From a virus, in IMG/VR virus record IMGVR_UViG_3300007516_000186, positions 1 through 21,194 of that record: DNA of 21,194 bases; one strand, 5' to 3'. Below, piece by piece: positions 1 to 6,811 of the stretch (position 1 is its first letter; every line of letters begins with the position of its first letter). The position numbers were made by a program, and so were the translations under genes. The notes below the pieces were generated by a model. It was not told the DNA's origin and did no database searches. It saw nothing but the letters and a program-made list of their open reading frames with translations.

Positions 1-2
1 GG

Positions 3-497
3 TTAGACTTCTACACTTTAAATGCTATGTCGTTTGTCTCAGGCGGTGATATGTATTTAAGTTCTGCTATCGAAAAGAATACATACATTGGCAGCGAGAT
101 TCAAGAAGGGCATTTAACCAACAACATCTACTTAAAGGCAGATGTAAAAATTCTAAGTGAAGCTCCTCATGGTTTCAATGAGCAGAGGTATATTATAAGC
201 CCCGCAGGTGTGAACGTAGATGCAGGCGGAGTAATTGCGGTGGCTTCTTCAGCAGATGTATGGCTCTATACTGCAAATATTTCAACGTCTACCGAATTAG
301 ATTCAGGATTGTACAATAATCAAGAACTAATACTTACAGTTATAAATTCGTCAGGTAGCGGAAACTTGACGCTTTCATCAACAGTTAATAGCGAGTCGTA
401 CGGTGTAACAGTAGCGGCAGGTAAAACAGGAAAATTTATATTAGTGTATGACCTCACCCTTGATAAGTGGTTCCTACTTGGTTCATCAATAAACTAA
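3..497 (+). CDS. C-terminal part of a fiber- or spike-like structural protein (5' end outside window)
   Basis: The reading frame is already open at base 3 and runs to TAA at 495-497. The first in-window ATG (27) is therefore probably internal, and this is the last ~164 residues of a longer protein. What is visible is Ser/Thr/Gly/Asn-rich and looks almost entirely beta-strand. The end is GKTGKFILVYDL followed by DKWFLLGSS, a pattern of a strand, a short turn and a Trp-containing strand. It resembles the trimerising tip or terminal beta domain of many phage fibers and spikes. No catalytic motif is seen. Its position before the enzyme and terminase genes fits a receptor-binding or tail appendage protein. 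The fiber assignment is inference from composition and context; another virion protein is possible. Confidence 0.45.
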   Translation, partial: LDFYTLNAMSFVSGGDMYLSSAIEKNTYIGSEIQEGHLTNNIYLKADVKILSEAPHGFNEQRYIISPAGVNVDAGGVIAVASSADVWLYTANISTSTELDSGLYNNQELILTVINSSGSGNLTLSSTVNSESYGVTVAAGKTGKFILVYDLTLDKWFLLGSSIN

Positions 498-627
498 AAC
501 AACTATTAAAAAGGTTTGTTTTATTGCTGGCGCCAGTAACAGAACGATGAAGGTTGATGTTACCGATTCAGGGTCGCAATTTGACTCAATACTATTTGCT
601 ACCTTTATTGCTAGGAGAGTTGTGTAA
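493..627 (+). pseudogene. orphan open frame after the fiber-like gene, possible gene remnant or 26-aa ORF
   Basis: This frame is open from just after an in-frame TAA (490-492) to TAA at 625-627. Its only ATG is at 547, giving a possible 26-aa peptide that begins MKVDVTDSGS. Upstream of that ATG the translation still reads like protein (KKVCFIAGASNRT). It is in the +1 frame relative to the preceding gene. It may be the broken end of a second beta-rich domain, a shifted extension of the fiber-like gene, or chance. No ribosome-binding signal is seen. Confidence 0.2.
524..539. repeat. GC-rich palindrome around CTGGCGCCAG
   Basis: The ten bases CTGGCGCCAG (527-536) form a perfect palindrome. It extends to 16 bases if one G-T pair is allowed. 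It stands out in an A/T-rich gap between genes. It has no loop and no T-tract, so it is not a convincing terminator. A protein-binding site or chance are the alternatives. Confidence 0.2.
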
Positions 628-632
628 TATTA

Positions 633-654
633 TGTATCTTTACGGGTGTAAAAT
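633..654 (+). promoter_or_regulatory. promoter-like element, TGTAnnTTTAC-N5-TAAAAT
   Basis: TGTATCTTTAC at 633-643 contains TAnnTTT, close to the Bacteroidota -7 element TAnnTTTG, and is followed five bases later by TAAAAT (649-654). The same arrangement occurs before the next gene at 1114-1135. A well-spaced upstream TTG (-33 element) is not clear; TTG triplets end 12 and 24 bases upstream. It would drive the 136-aa gene starting at 693. Confidence 0.3.
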
Positions 655-692
655 AATTACAAGCTCAAACAAACGGTTAAAACTCTTTAATA

Positions 693-1103
693 ATGACTAC
701 AACACCTGAAAAAGCCATCAACTACTCGTTGGCAATTAAAATCTTATTCTCCCCCGACGCAAAGGGCGAGTACAACGAATTATCGGAAAAAGCAAATTAC
801 AGCCTCACTAGGTCGGCGTTAAAGCTTTCCAAGGCCAGCAAGGAGCTGGAAGATCATAAAAAAAGCCTCCTTGAGCTACACGCAATAAAAGACATGTCTG
901 GTGATTTTGTCGTAGTAGATGGTCGGTATGTGTTTAAAACACCTCAGTCAGAAGCCTCATTTATATCCTCATATAAGGAAATTGCAGATAATGAGATTGA
1001 CATTGACATCACCCCCGTGGATTTTAACGAGGTGTCAAAAGTAAAGCAACGAGATGTTGTGCTTGTGTTAATTGAGGCTGGTGTAGTCTCGGAGCCAGAG
1101 TAA
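693..1103 (+). CDS. hypothetical protein, 136 aa
   Basis: I do not recognise this protein. It starts at ATG 693 after an A/T-rich leader with no Shine-Dalgarno sequence. Residues ~5-65 look helical and Lys/Glu/Ser/Leu-rich (SALKLSKASKELEDHKKSL), suggesting a helical hairpin or short coiled coil. The centre (GDFVVVDGRYVF, ~70-81) looks like a beta hairpin. An acidic segment follows (NEIDIDITPVD), and the C-terminus is again hydrophobic. There is no signal peptide, transmembrane segment or catalytic motif. It sits alone between two short gaps that each carry the same promoter-like motif, so it may be transcribed separately. A small virion or assembly protein is possible but unsupported. Confidence 0.7.
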   Translation: MTTTPEKAINYSLAIKILFSPDAKGEYNELSEKANYSLTRSALKLSKASKELEDHKKSLLELHAIKDMSGDFVVVDGRYVFKTPQSEASFISSYKEIADNEIDIDITPVDFNEVSKVKQRDVVLVLIEAGVVSEPE

Positions 1104-1113
1104 TGGTAAATAC

Positions 1114-1135
1114 TGTACATTTACAAAAATAAAAT
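1114..1135 (+). promoter_or_regulatory. promoter-like element, second copy of TGTAnnTTTAC-N5-TAAAAT
   Basis: TGTACATTTAC (1114-1124) and TAAAAT (1130-1135) repeat the motif seen at 633-654 with identical spacing. It lies in the 39-base gap before the 928-aa enzyme gene and overlaps AATAAAATCATTT (1128-1140), which recurs at 4416-4428. No -33 TTG is visible at the right distance, so this could be a phage-specific late promoter or a leader or translation signal. Confidence 0.3.
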
Positions 1136-1142
1136 CATTTCT

Positions 1143-3929
1143 ATGGACAATCTACCTGAAGGCTGGTTTTCTTCCGAAGACATTAAGACCTACAGAGAAG
1201 CGGTATTAAAGATAAAAGACGGGGGCACTCTCGTGGAGCTCGGCGTATGGAAGGGCAGGAGCCTCTGTTCAGTTGCCGACATCATTGCAAGTAAAAAAAT
1301 TAATGTCTATGCGGTAGACACTTTTGTCGGGACGACCAACGAAAGCCCAGACTCCTACAAGACTGGGGACATCCCTGTTATTGAGGAGTTTGCGGCGAAC
1401 TGCCTTAACGCTGGCATACCAAAAGGTCAGTTAAATATCATCCACGGAGATACCCAGTTAGTTGTGTTAGATGCATTCCCTGTAATAGATCTTTTGTTCA
1501 TTGATGCTGACCATAGCACTAGTGCGGTGTTAAATGACATACAACGATGGCTGCCGCTTTCTTTATCTGTATATGGCCATGATGCACAGCACGAAAGTGT
1601 AATGGCCGCACTTGATGATAGCGGACATGAATTTCAAGTTGAGGGCAATATCTGGAGGATAGTTATATCCAACACAACGGTCGTTATCCCTACCTTGGGG
1701 AAGTTTGATTTAGCCTTGGAGGCCGTAAGGTCTATCTACAGAAACACGTCGATTCCAGAGTGCGCAAAGCTAAAGGTGTGTGTTGTAAACAACCTTATGG
1801 GTAAGGTCAGCGACGAGCAGCGTCCATTTTTAACAGAGCTAAAAGCTACTGGGGTGTTGATTATCAACTGCGAAGAAAAAGGCTTTGGTCATGCGTGTAA
1901 CGCAGGGGCTATGACGGCAACAGATAATATCATCTTCATGAATGACGACTGTGTTATTCTCGACTATGCAGAATGTGATGAGTGGTTAAAAAAAATCACA
2001 GCACCTTTAAATGACCCAAGTGTGGGAATTGTAGGGGTTAAAGAGCAGTACTCGGCGGATCTGGCCTTTGATTTTCTAATAGGCTTCTTCATAGCCATAA
2101 AGAAAGAAAAATTCTTTAAGTTAGGTAGATTTGCTATTTATGAGTGGGGTGGATGTGAGGATATTGAGCTATCTTACAGGGCTCTTCTTTCTGGGTACAA
2201 GCTTATAAACGTATCAAAAGACAATGGATACCCGATATATCACGCCCCCGAATCAACATTATTGGATGACAACCACAAAGACAAGTGGCCAGTGATATTT
2301 AGTAATAACAAGCAGATCCTTAAAAACAAATTCAAAAAAAAGGTGCGCGTTATCACCCCTATGACAAGGCCAGAAAACCTACGGGCGATCAAAAACTCTC
2401 TTGAGAGTATAAGGAATAAATTTCCTACCCTTGCCATTGAGTGGTTCATAGCTGAGGTTGGAGACAAAGGGGTAAGTGCAGACATTTTAGACACATGGAT
2501 AACTGTTAGATCGGTCGCAGACGTAGGTTACGGAGGCACGGCTAGAACACATATGCTGGAGGATATTGATGACGATTGCTATGCGTACTTTCTTGATGAC
2601 GACAACATTGTCCATCCCACTACATTTAACGACGTGCTTCTAGGTGGTTCAGACGCCATTCTTCTTAAGCAGTTGATGGTATTCCACGGGATAGGCGGAG
2701 ATAACTTCACTAGGCTTACTCCAGCCCATCACAAAGACTACAAGGAGAAAGCGGACACAGCCCAGCTGATAGTTCTTGGCAAGCATGTAAGGGGAATTAC
2801 TTGGGGTAGCACCTATCAGGCAGATGGGGAATTTATAACAAAAATATCTAACAGGCTACTTTCCTTGGGGCTTAACTACAAGCTTTCTACAAATTTCTGC
2901 TATTATAACTACCTGAAAAACAATGGCATAAGCGTGGTCATGCCTACTAGAAACAGGCATGCCACTACACTGCCTTTGTGTTTGCTTTCCGTTGTCACCC
3001 AAACAGTTGCGCCCTCTGAGGTTATGGTTATTGATGATTCTGATGAATTTGTTGATATTAGGGGCTGGCAGTCTTTCGATGCTATTTTTAAGATAGCCCA
3101 AGAGAGGGGGATTAATATACTCTTTACTCCTGGCAATGAAAAAGGTGTTTCCTACTCACGCATGCAAGGCATGAGAACGACCAACTACAGGTACGTATGG
3201 CATCTTGACGATGATTGCATCCCAAGCCATAGCGTGCTCGAAAGTCTGTACTCGGAAATACTTGGCGGGGCTATTGCTGCAGCTCCTCAGTATTTGTTTT
3301 TAGGGGAACCCGTTTATGACAACCCAGGTCTTTCAAATAAAATTGACTGCCTTAGCACGGCTCCTAATGCGCAATGGTTTAACGGCACGGGAAAGGCCAT
3401 TGAGGTTGAGCATTTCTATTCTGGAGGTCTTGTAGACAAGTTAGAGCTGCTGGCATTCGAGTATCCTGGGTTATCACCAGTTGGTTTTAGGGAAGACACG
3501 ATGATGTCGCTGTATCTACACACCAGAGGAAAGATCGTAATCACTGGATCCGCCACTGTATGGCACTACCACGCCAAAACAGGGGGTATCCGAGCAGAGG
3601 TCGGGGGTGAAATGTATGGCCATGACGATAGGTTATTCTCCGAGTTTACCAATGAACTCCTTGGCAGGACACTCAAGAGCAAGGAATTCCACGCTGTGAA
3701 CGGAAAGGGTGATGCGGAAAACCTTCTGGTCATTGTAAGGAAGTGCAGAGAAGAGGGCATAGAGCCTGTTGTATATACGACCAATAACTGTTCGGATGTA
3801 TTCGAGGGGTTTGAGACTTGCTTTGCAAATCAAGAGATGATTGAACAGGAGAGTATCTACAAGTACATGACGGAGAAAAACTGGAAAAGATCAGTTTTAG
3901 AAGCATATAAACAAAAATACTTATGGTGA
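1143..3929 (+). CDS. multidomain methyltransferase-glycosyltransferase (MTase + GT2-like + GT43-like + GT2-like)
   Basis: This 928-aa protein has at least four enzyme-like domains. Residues ~1-175 form a class I SAM methyltransferase-like domain: ELGVWKG (32-38) fits the SAM loop, with D59 after a strand, HGD at 101-103 and LFIDADH at 118-124. Residues ~176-395 are GT2-like, beginning NTTVVIPT, with NDD at 267-269 as DxD-type metal site and CEDIELSYR near 338. Residues ~400-590 begin VRVITPMTRP and carry YFLDDDN (482-488), resembling the DDDN motif of GT43 enzymes. Residues ~594-840 are a clear GT2 domain: VVMPTRNR, VIDDSD (629-634), HLDDDC (687-692), FREDTMM (782-788) and VWHYH. The last ~85 residues may start another Rossmann-type domain. 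No signal peptide or membrane segment is seen, so it is probably cytosolic. It likely transfers sugars, perhaps methylated, to a virion or host-surface acceptor. The acceptor is unknown. Confidence 0.85.
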   Translation: MDNLPEGWFSSEDIKTYREAVLKIKDGGTLVELGVWKGRSLCSVADIIASKKINVYAVDTFVGTTNESPDSYKTGDIPVIEEFAANCLNAGIPKGQLNIIHGDTQLVVLDAFPVIDLLFIDADHSTSAVLNDIQRWLPLSLSVYGHDAQHESVMAALDDSGHEFQVEGNIWRIVISNTTVVIPTLGKFDLALEAVRSIYRNTSIPECAKLKVCVVNNLMGKVSDEQRPFLTELKATGVLIINCEEKGFGHACNAGAMTATDNIIFMNDDCVILDYAECDEWLKKITAPLNDPSVGIVGVKEQYSADLAFDFLIGFFIAIKKEKFFKLGRFAIYEWGGCEDIELSYRALLSGYKLINVSKDNGYPIYHAPESTLLDDNHKDKWPVIFSNNKQILKNKFKKKVRVITPMTRPENLRAIKNSLESIRNKFPTLAIEWFIAEVGDKGVSADILDTWITVRSVADVGYGGTARTHMLEDIDDDCYAYFLDDDNIVHPTTFNDVLLGGSDAILLKQLMVFHGIGGDNFTRLTPAHHKDYKEKADTAQLIVLGKHVRGITWGSTYQADGEFITKISNRLLSLGLNYKLSTNFCYYNYLKNNGISVVMPTRNRHATTLPLCLLSVVTQTVAPSEVMVIDDSDEFVDIRGWQSFDAIFKIAQERGINILFTPGNEKGVSYSRMQGMRTTNYRYVWHLDDDCIPSHSVLESLYSEILGGAIAAAPQYLFLGEPVYDNPGLSNKIDCLSTAPNAQWFNGTGKAIEVEHFYSGGLVDKLELLAFEYPGLSPVGFREDTMMSLYLHTRGKIVITGSATVWHYHAKTGGIRAEVGGEMYGHDDRLFSEFTNELLGRTLKSKEFHAVNGKGDAENLLVIVRKCREEGIEPVVYTTNNCSDVFEGFETCFANQEMIEQESIYKYMTEKNWKRSVLEAYKQKYLW

Positions 3930-4396
3930 TACTTCTTCATATATCGCCAGCGAATGGTGATGACAACCCAAAAGCCTGGCCTGTTAGCCATGTGGAAGCC
4001 CTTATGAACCTCGCCCCAGAGCATGACTACCGAATTGTTGGGGCAGAAGGTAGCGCTATACTCCAAAACCCTAAGATTACTGCAGTTAAAGGAACGCGCA
4101 AAGAGCTTCTGGATTACATAGATAAAAACGTAGACTTGGTTATTGCCATAGATAGCTGGATTCAGCATTTGGTGGCGCTAAACACCTCCAAGCCAATGAT
4201 TGTTTTATTCAGCAGAAGCAACCCAGAGATATTTGGCCATAAAAGGTCTGGCGTTATCAACCTCTTTGAATCAGAGGATTACTTTAGATCTGAGCCATTT
4301 TACAGCTGGATTGGTGAGCGTGTAATGCCCGAGGCACTGGTAAGTCCTGAACAGGTGGCGCGGTCGATAGGGTTGCTTAAACGTCGATCTAAATGA
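3923..4396 (+). CDS. GT9 (heptosyltransferase)-like glycosyltransferase domain protein
   Basis: This 157-aa protein resembles the C-terminal, nucleotide-sugar-binding half of GT-B enzymes of the GT9 type. It opens VILLHISPA and has a polypeptide pattern of alternating strands and helices. AIDSWIQHLVAL (75-86) corresponds to the family's D[ST]-xxx-H-xxA stretch. It is followed by PMIVLFSRSNPEIFG (91-105), like the usual P-x-v-x-L-F-G-x-t-x-P segment. Complete GT9 enzymes are about 320-350 residues, so this has only one of the two Rossmann domains. Its start overlaps the end of the 928-aa enzyme by seven bases (ATGGTGA), implying translational coupling and a shared role. It may pair with the C-terminal ~85 residues of that protein. 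A lone domain with lost activity is the alternative. Confidence 0.65.
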   Translation: MVILLHISPANGDDNPKAWPVSHVEALMNLAPEHDYRIVGAEGSAILQNPKITAVKGTRKELLDYIDKNVDLVIAIDSWIQHLVALNTSKPMIVLFSRSNPEIFGHKRSGVINLFESEDYFRSEPFYSWIGERVMPEALVSPEQVARSIGLLKRRSK

Positions 4397-4415
4397 CATA
4401 TCTGATGTAGGGAAT

Positions 4416-4428
4416 AATAAAATCATTT
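4416..4428 (+). promoter_or_regulatory. leader motif AATAAAATCATTT, second copy
   Basis: These 13 bases are identical to 1128-1140, which lie just before the 928-aa enzyme gene. Here they lie 8 bases before the ATG at 4436 and 27 before the ATG at 4455. The position, in a short A/T-rich gap upstream of a start codon, suggests a shared promoter tail or translation leader typical of SD-less Bacteroidota genes. Chance similarity of A/T-rich sequence cannot be excluded. Confidence 0.25.
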
Positions 4429-4435
4429 TGTTGTT

Positions 4436-4477
4436 ATGGCTATTAAAAAGAAGAATGCTTTTTATCATTTCGCCTAA
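4436..4477 (+). other. 13-codon ORF preceding and overlapping the TerL-upstream gene
   Basis: ATG at 4436 opens MAIKKKNAFYHFA and stops at TAA 4475-4477. The early Lys-rich codons and the A/T-rich leader look like a genuine gene start. The downstream coding frame is +1 relative to it, and its ATG at 4455 lies inside this short ORF. Options are a true leader peptide, a one-base indel in the A5 run (4442-4446 region) that split one gene start, a +1 shift at or before the TAA, or chance. Confidence 0.25.
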
Positions 4478-4928
4478 CGAAACAATGTTTGAGAGCAATC
4501 CTCATTTGTCATCTATGCCTGAATTTGAAGGCGTTACAGATGCGCAGATGAGGTTTGTTTCGTTTTACTCCGACTGGAGGAGTCCGTACTCTAAGCTTGA
4601 GAAGTCAGAGAGAAGAATGAGGGCTATGGACGCAGCCTCTCTTGAGGACGATGCTGGTGTTGATAGGTATATATCTTCTTACATGCAGATACAGGGAATT
4701 GAAGAGGAGTTTAAAAGTATAGACTCTATGAACAACGCGATAGCTACGCTGAGGAAAAAGATTGACAACGACGAGGGGGACATAGAAAAGAACTCCAAGA
4801 CGCTTATCTCTACCATTAAGAACAAGCGTGTTCTAGAGCAGTTAATAAACGAGTACATGAATATCCAAGATGTCAACATAACAGAGACCGATGCCTTCTC
4901 TACAATTGACCAATATCACGTAAAATGA
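4455..4928 (+). CDS. small protein upstream of TerL, possible small-terminase-like or packaging accessory
   Basis: This protein is 157 aa from ATG 4455. The frame is open further upstream to a TTG at 4428, but that start would place WLLKRR in front and is less likely. It begins MLFIISPNETMFESNP, then EFEGVTDAQMRFVSFY, and continues as mostly long helices. The second half, about residues 60-140, is Asp/Glu/Lys/Asn-rich with heptad-like hydrophobics, and a coiled coil is likely. Its stop overlaps the TerL start in ATGA, so the two are probably translationally coupled. By position it could be the small terminase, but no helix-turn-helix could be identified by eye and no sequence signature confirms this. 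The start is uncertain because of the short overlapping ORF at 4436. Confidence 0.75.
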   Translation: MLFIISPNETMFESNPHLSSMPEFEGVTDAQMRFVSFYSDWRSPYSKLEKSERRMRAMDAASLEDDAGVDRYISSYMQIQGIEEEFKSIDSMNNAIATLRKKIDNDEGDIEKNSKTLISTIKNKRVLEQLINEYMNIQDVNITETDAFSTIDQYHVK

Positions 4929-6811
4929 TAAAACAATCGTTAATAGATTATTGCTATACTCAAGCTTTTGATGTTGATTCTGATGTAAAGCTCTACTTGG
5001 ACAAGATAGGCAAGATAGAGATGTCTACCTACACGCCAATAGCTTTCAAGATGCCTCACTTCACAAACAGGACAGAGCAGCGTAGGTGGGAGGTCGAAGA
5101 GATAAGAAGGACTAGGCAGGGCTACGGAGGAATTTGCGGCATGTCTTATCTATACACCTATTACTGGAAGATTAAGTCAAAAGAGTCTGGCTTAAGAATA
5201 CCAGAATATAGAAGGGGCATGACCGAGTTGTTTAATATCATCGAGTCGTGTCTTTATGGGGAGTCTGAGTATTACCCAGATAGAACTGGCCAGGGGCTTA
5301 TCCTAATGGGTAGGCGTAGGTGGGGAAAGTCAGCGGGTATAGCTAACGCCATGTATTCTACCGCAATTCATAACCCGTATGCAGACATTGGTATAACATC
5401 TAAAGACGAGGCTGATGTAAAAAAATTCTTTGCCGAAATCCTTAAGATTGGATATGACAACTTGCCGCCCTTTTTAAGGGCATCTTCTACGGCTGGTAAT
5501 AGCGCTATGCGTATGGACTTTTCTAGGAAGGTATCAGACAAAGAAGGCAACACAAAAAGAGAAGGCATCGGGTCAACAATATTTGGCCGCAGTCCTACGG
5601 AGACAAATTTTGAAGGTACGGGCATGAAGATGTTTGTAATCGACGAGATAGGCAAGATGAGCCCTAATCAGTTAAAGCAGCTATGGTCATACACAGAGCC
5701 CGCGCTTGCTGCGGATGATGGTATTACCCGTATTGGAGTGCCTATACTTGGCGGAACTGCGGGAGATATGGACATGAACGGCGATGACGCTAGGCACTTC
5801 TGGCAAAAGGCAGACGACTATGGCTTTGTGAGGTATGCGGCTATGGGATGGAACGGCCTAATGGTTGGCCCAGAGGGAAATGAAAACGTCATAGAGGGGC
5901 TTAAATACATACTTTCCGAGAGAGAGAAAAGAAAGAGACAGAGCATGAAGCGCTATTACGACTTCGTGGTTCAGTACCCTCTTGAAGAGGAGGAGATGTT
6001 TATCGTTGTAGGCGATACCCCTTTTGATTTAGACCTTATCAATAACAGGAATTCTTATCTATTTAAAAACCCTACGGAAATAGTAAACGGCAGGTTTAGA
6101 GAGGTGAACGGAAATGTTGAGTTCTACCCAGAGGTAGAGGGGCCAGGTCAGATGATAGAGCACCCAGAGAAGGGTACAATATACGCAGCTGGATGTGACC
6201 CTACAGACGGGGCAAAGAAAGCAAATATCGGGTCAGACTTATCTTTCTTTATAGCAAAAGGACTTGGCCATTCAGAAGACTCTATAAGCAATTCCGCTGT
6301 ATTCCAATACACGGCAAAGCCCAAGGACATGAACGAGGCTTATGAGCAGTGCTATCTGGCATGTAGGTATTATTCGCCACCAGGATCCCCGACGGTTACC
6401 GTTCTTATTGAGCGCAACAGGGCTAGGATGATTGCTTATTTTGAGGACAGACAACTGTCTGAGTTCTTAGCCAAGAGGCCACAAAAAGTTGGTAAGATTT
6501 CTAGGCCGACACACACCATAGAGTATGGCGTTTACATGGACACCACAACACAAGACCAGCTAATAGGAATGATTGATGATGACATCATGAATAACATTGA
6601 GCACTACAACTTTACAGACCTTCTGGGGGACTTGGCGACATATAATCCAGACATTGATAGCAAGAAACATGACAGGGTTGACGCTTGGGGGCTAACATTG
6701 CTTAATCTACGAACAACGGCAAAAAGTAGAGTGTTTAGAGAGAAGACTGATTCAGATATGTATAATGGAATTGGTTTCGTGAAAAACAAAGGCAAATTAG
6801 TCCAAAAATGA
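4925..6811 (+). CDS. terL: terminase large subunit (DNA-packaging ATPase and nuclease)
   Basis: This 628-aa protein has both TerL domains. In the N-terminal ATPase, GRRRWGKS (129-136) is a full GxxxxGKS Walker A, MFVIDE (236-241) is Walker B with catalytic E241, and GGTAGD (276-281) fits the coupling motif after it. In the C-terminal RNase H-like nuclease, acidic residues expected for metal binding are D425 in GCDPTD, E496 in VLIERN, and D583/D586 in HDRVDAW. TerL docks on the portal, translocates DNA into the procapsid and cuts concatemers. Length is in the usual 450-650 range and no motif is broken. It overlaps the preceding gene by ATGA and the portal gene by four bases (6808-6811). This is the firmest functional call in the window. 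Confidence 0.95.
   Translation: MIKQSLIDYCYTQAFDVDSDVKLYLDKIGKIEMSTYTPIAFKMPHFTNRTEQRRWEVEEIRRTRQGYGGICGMSYLYTYYWKIKSKESGLRIPEYRRGMTELFNIIESCLYGESEYYPDRTGQGLILMGRRRWGKSAGIANAMYSTAIHNPYADIGITSKDEADVKKFFAEILKIGYDNLPPFLRASSTAGNSAMRMDFSRKVSDKEGNTKREGIGSTIFGRSPTETNFEGTGMKMFVIDEIGKMSPNQLKQLWSYTEPALAADDGITRIGVPILGGTAGDMDMNGDDARHFWQKADDYGFVRYAAMGWNGLMVGPEGNENVIEGLKYILSEREKRKRQSMKRYYDFVVQYPLEEEEMFIVVGDTPFDLDLINNRNSYLFKNPTEIVNGRFREVNGNVEFYPEVEGPGQMIEHPEKGTIYAAGCDPTDGAKKANIGSDLSFFIAKGLGHSEDSISNSAVFQYTAKPKDMNEAYEQCYLACRYYSPPGSPTVTVLIERNRARMIAYFEDRQLSEFLAKRPQKVGKISRPTHTIEYGVYMDTTTQDQLIGMIDDDIMNNIEHYNFTDLLGDLATYNPDIDSKKHDRVDAWGLTLLNLRTTAKSRVFREKTDSDMYNGIGFVKNKGKLVQK

Noticed and set aside
524-539. CTGGCGCCAG palindrome as terminator of the fiber-like gene
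   Set aside because: There is no loop and no following T-tract, so it does not fit an intrinsic terminator. It is kept only as a palindrome.
2334-2341. Run of eight A between the first and second glycosyltransferase domains
   Set aside because: It encodes Lys residues (KFKKKVRV) at a domain linker and the frame continues cleanly through complete downstream domains, so a slippage site is not needed.
3857-4168. 103-aa reverse-strand open frame over the GT gene junction
   Set aside because: It is antisense to two well-supported overlapping genes, and its translation has no recognisable domain.
4428-4457. TTG at 4428 as start of the TerL-upstream gene
   Set aside because: It would add hydrophobic/basic residues (LLWLLKRR) not fitting the rest, and lies inside the A/T-rich leader. 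ATG at 4455 is simpler.
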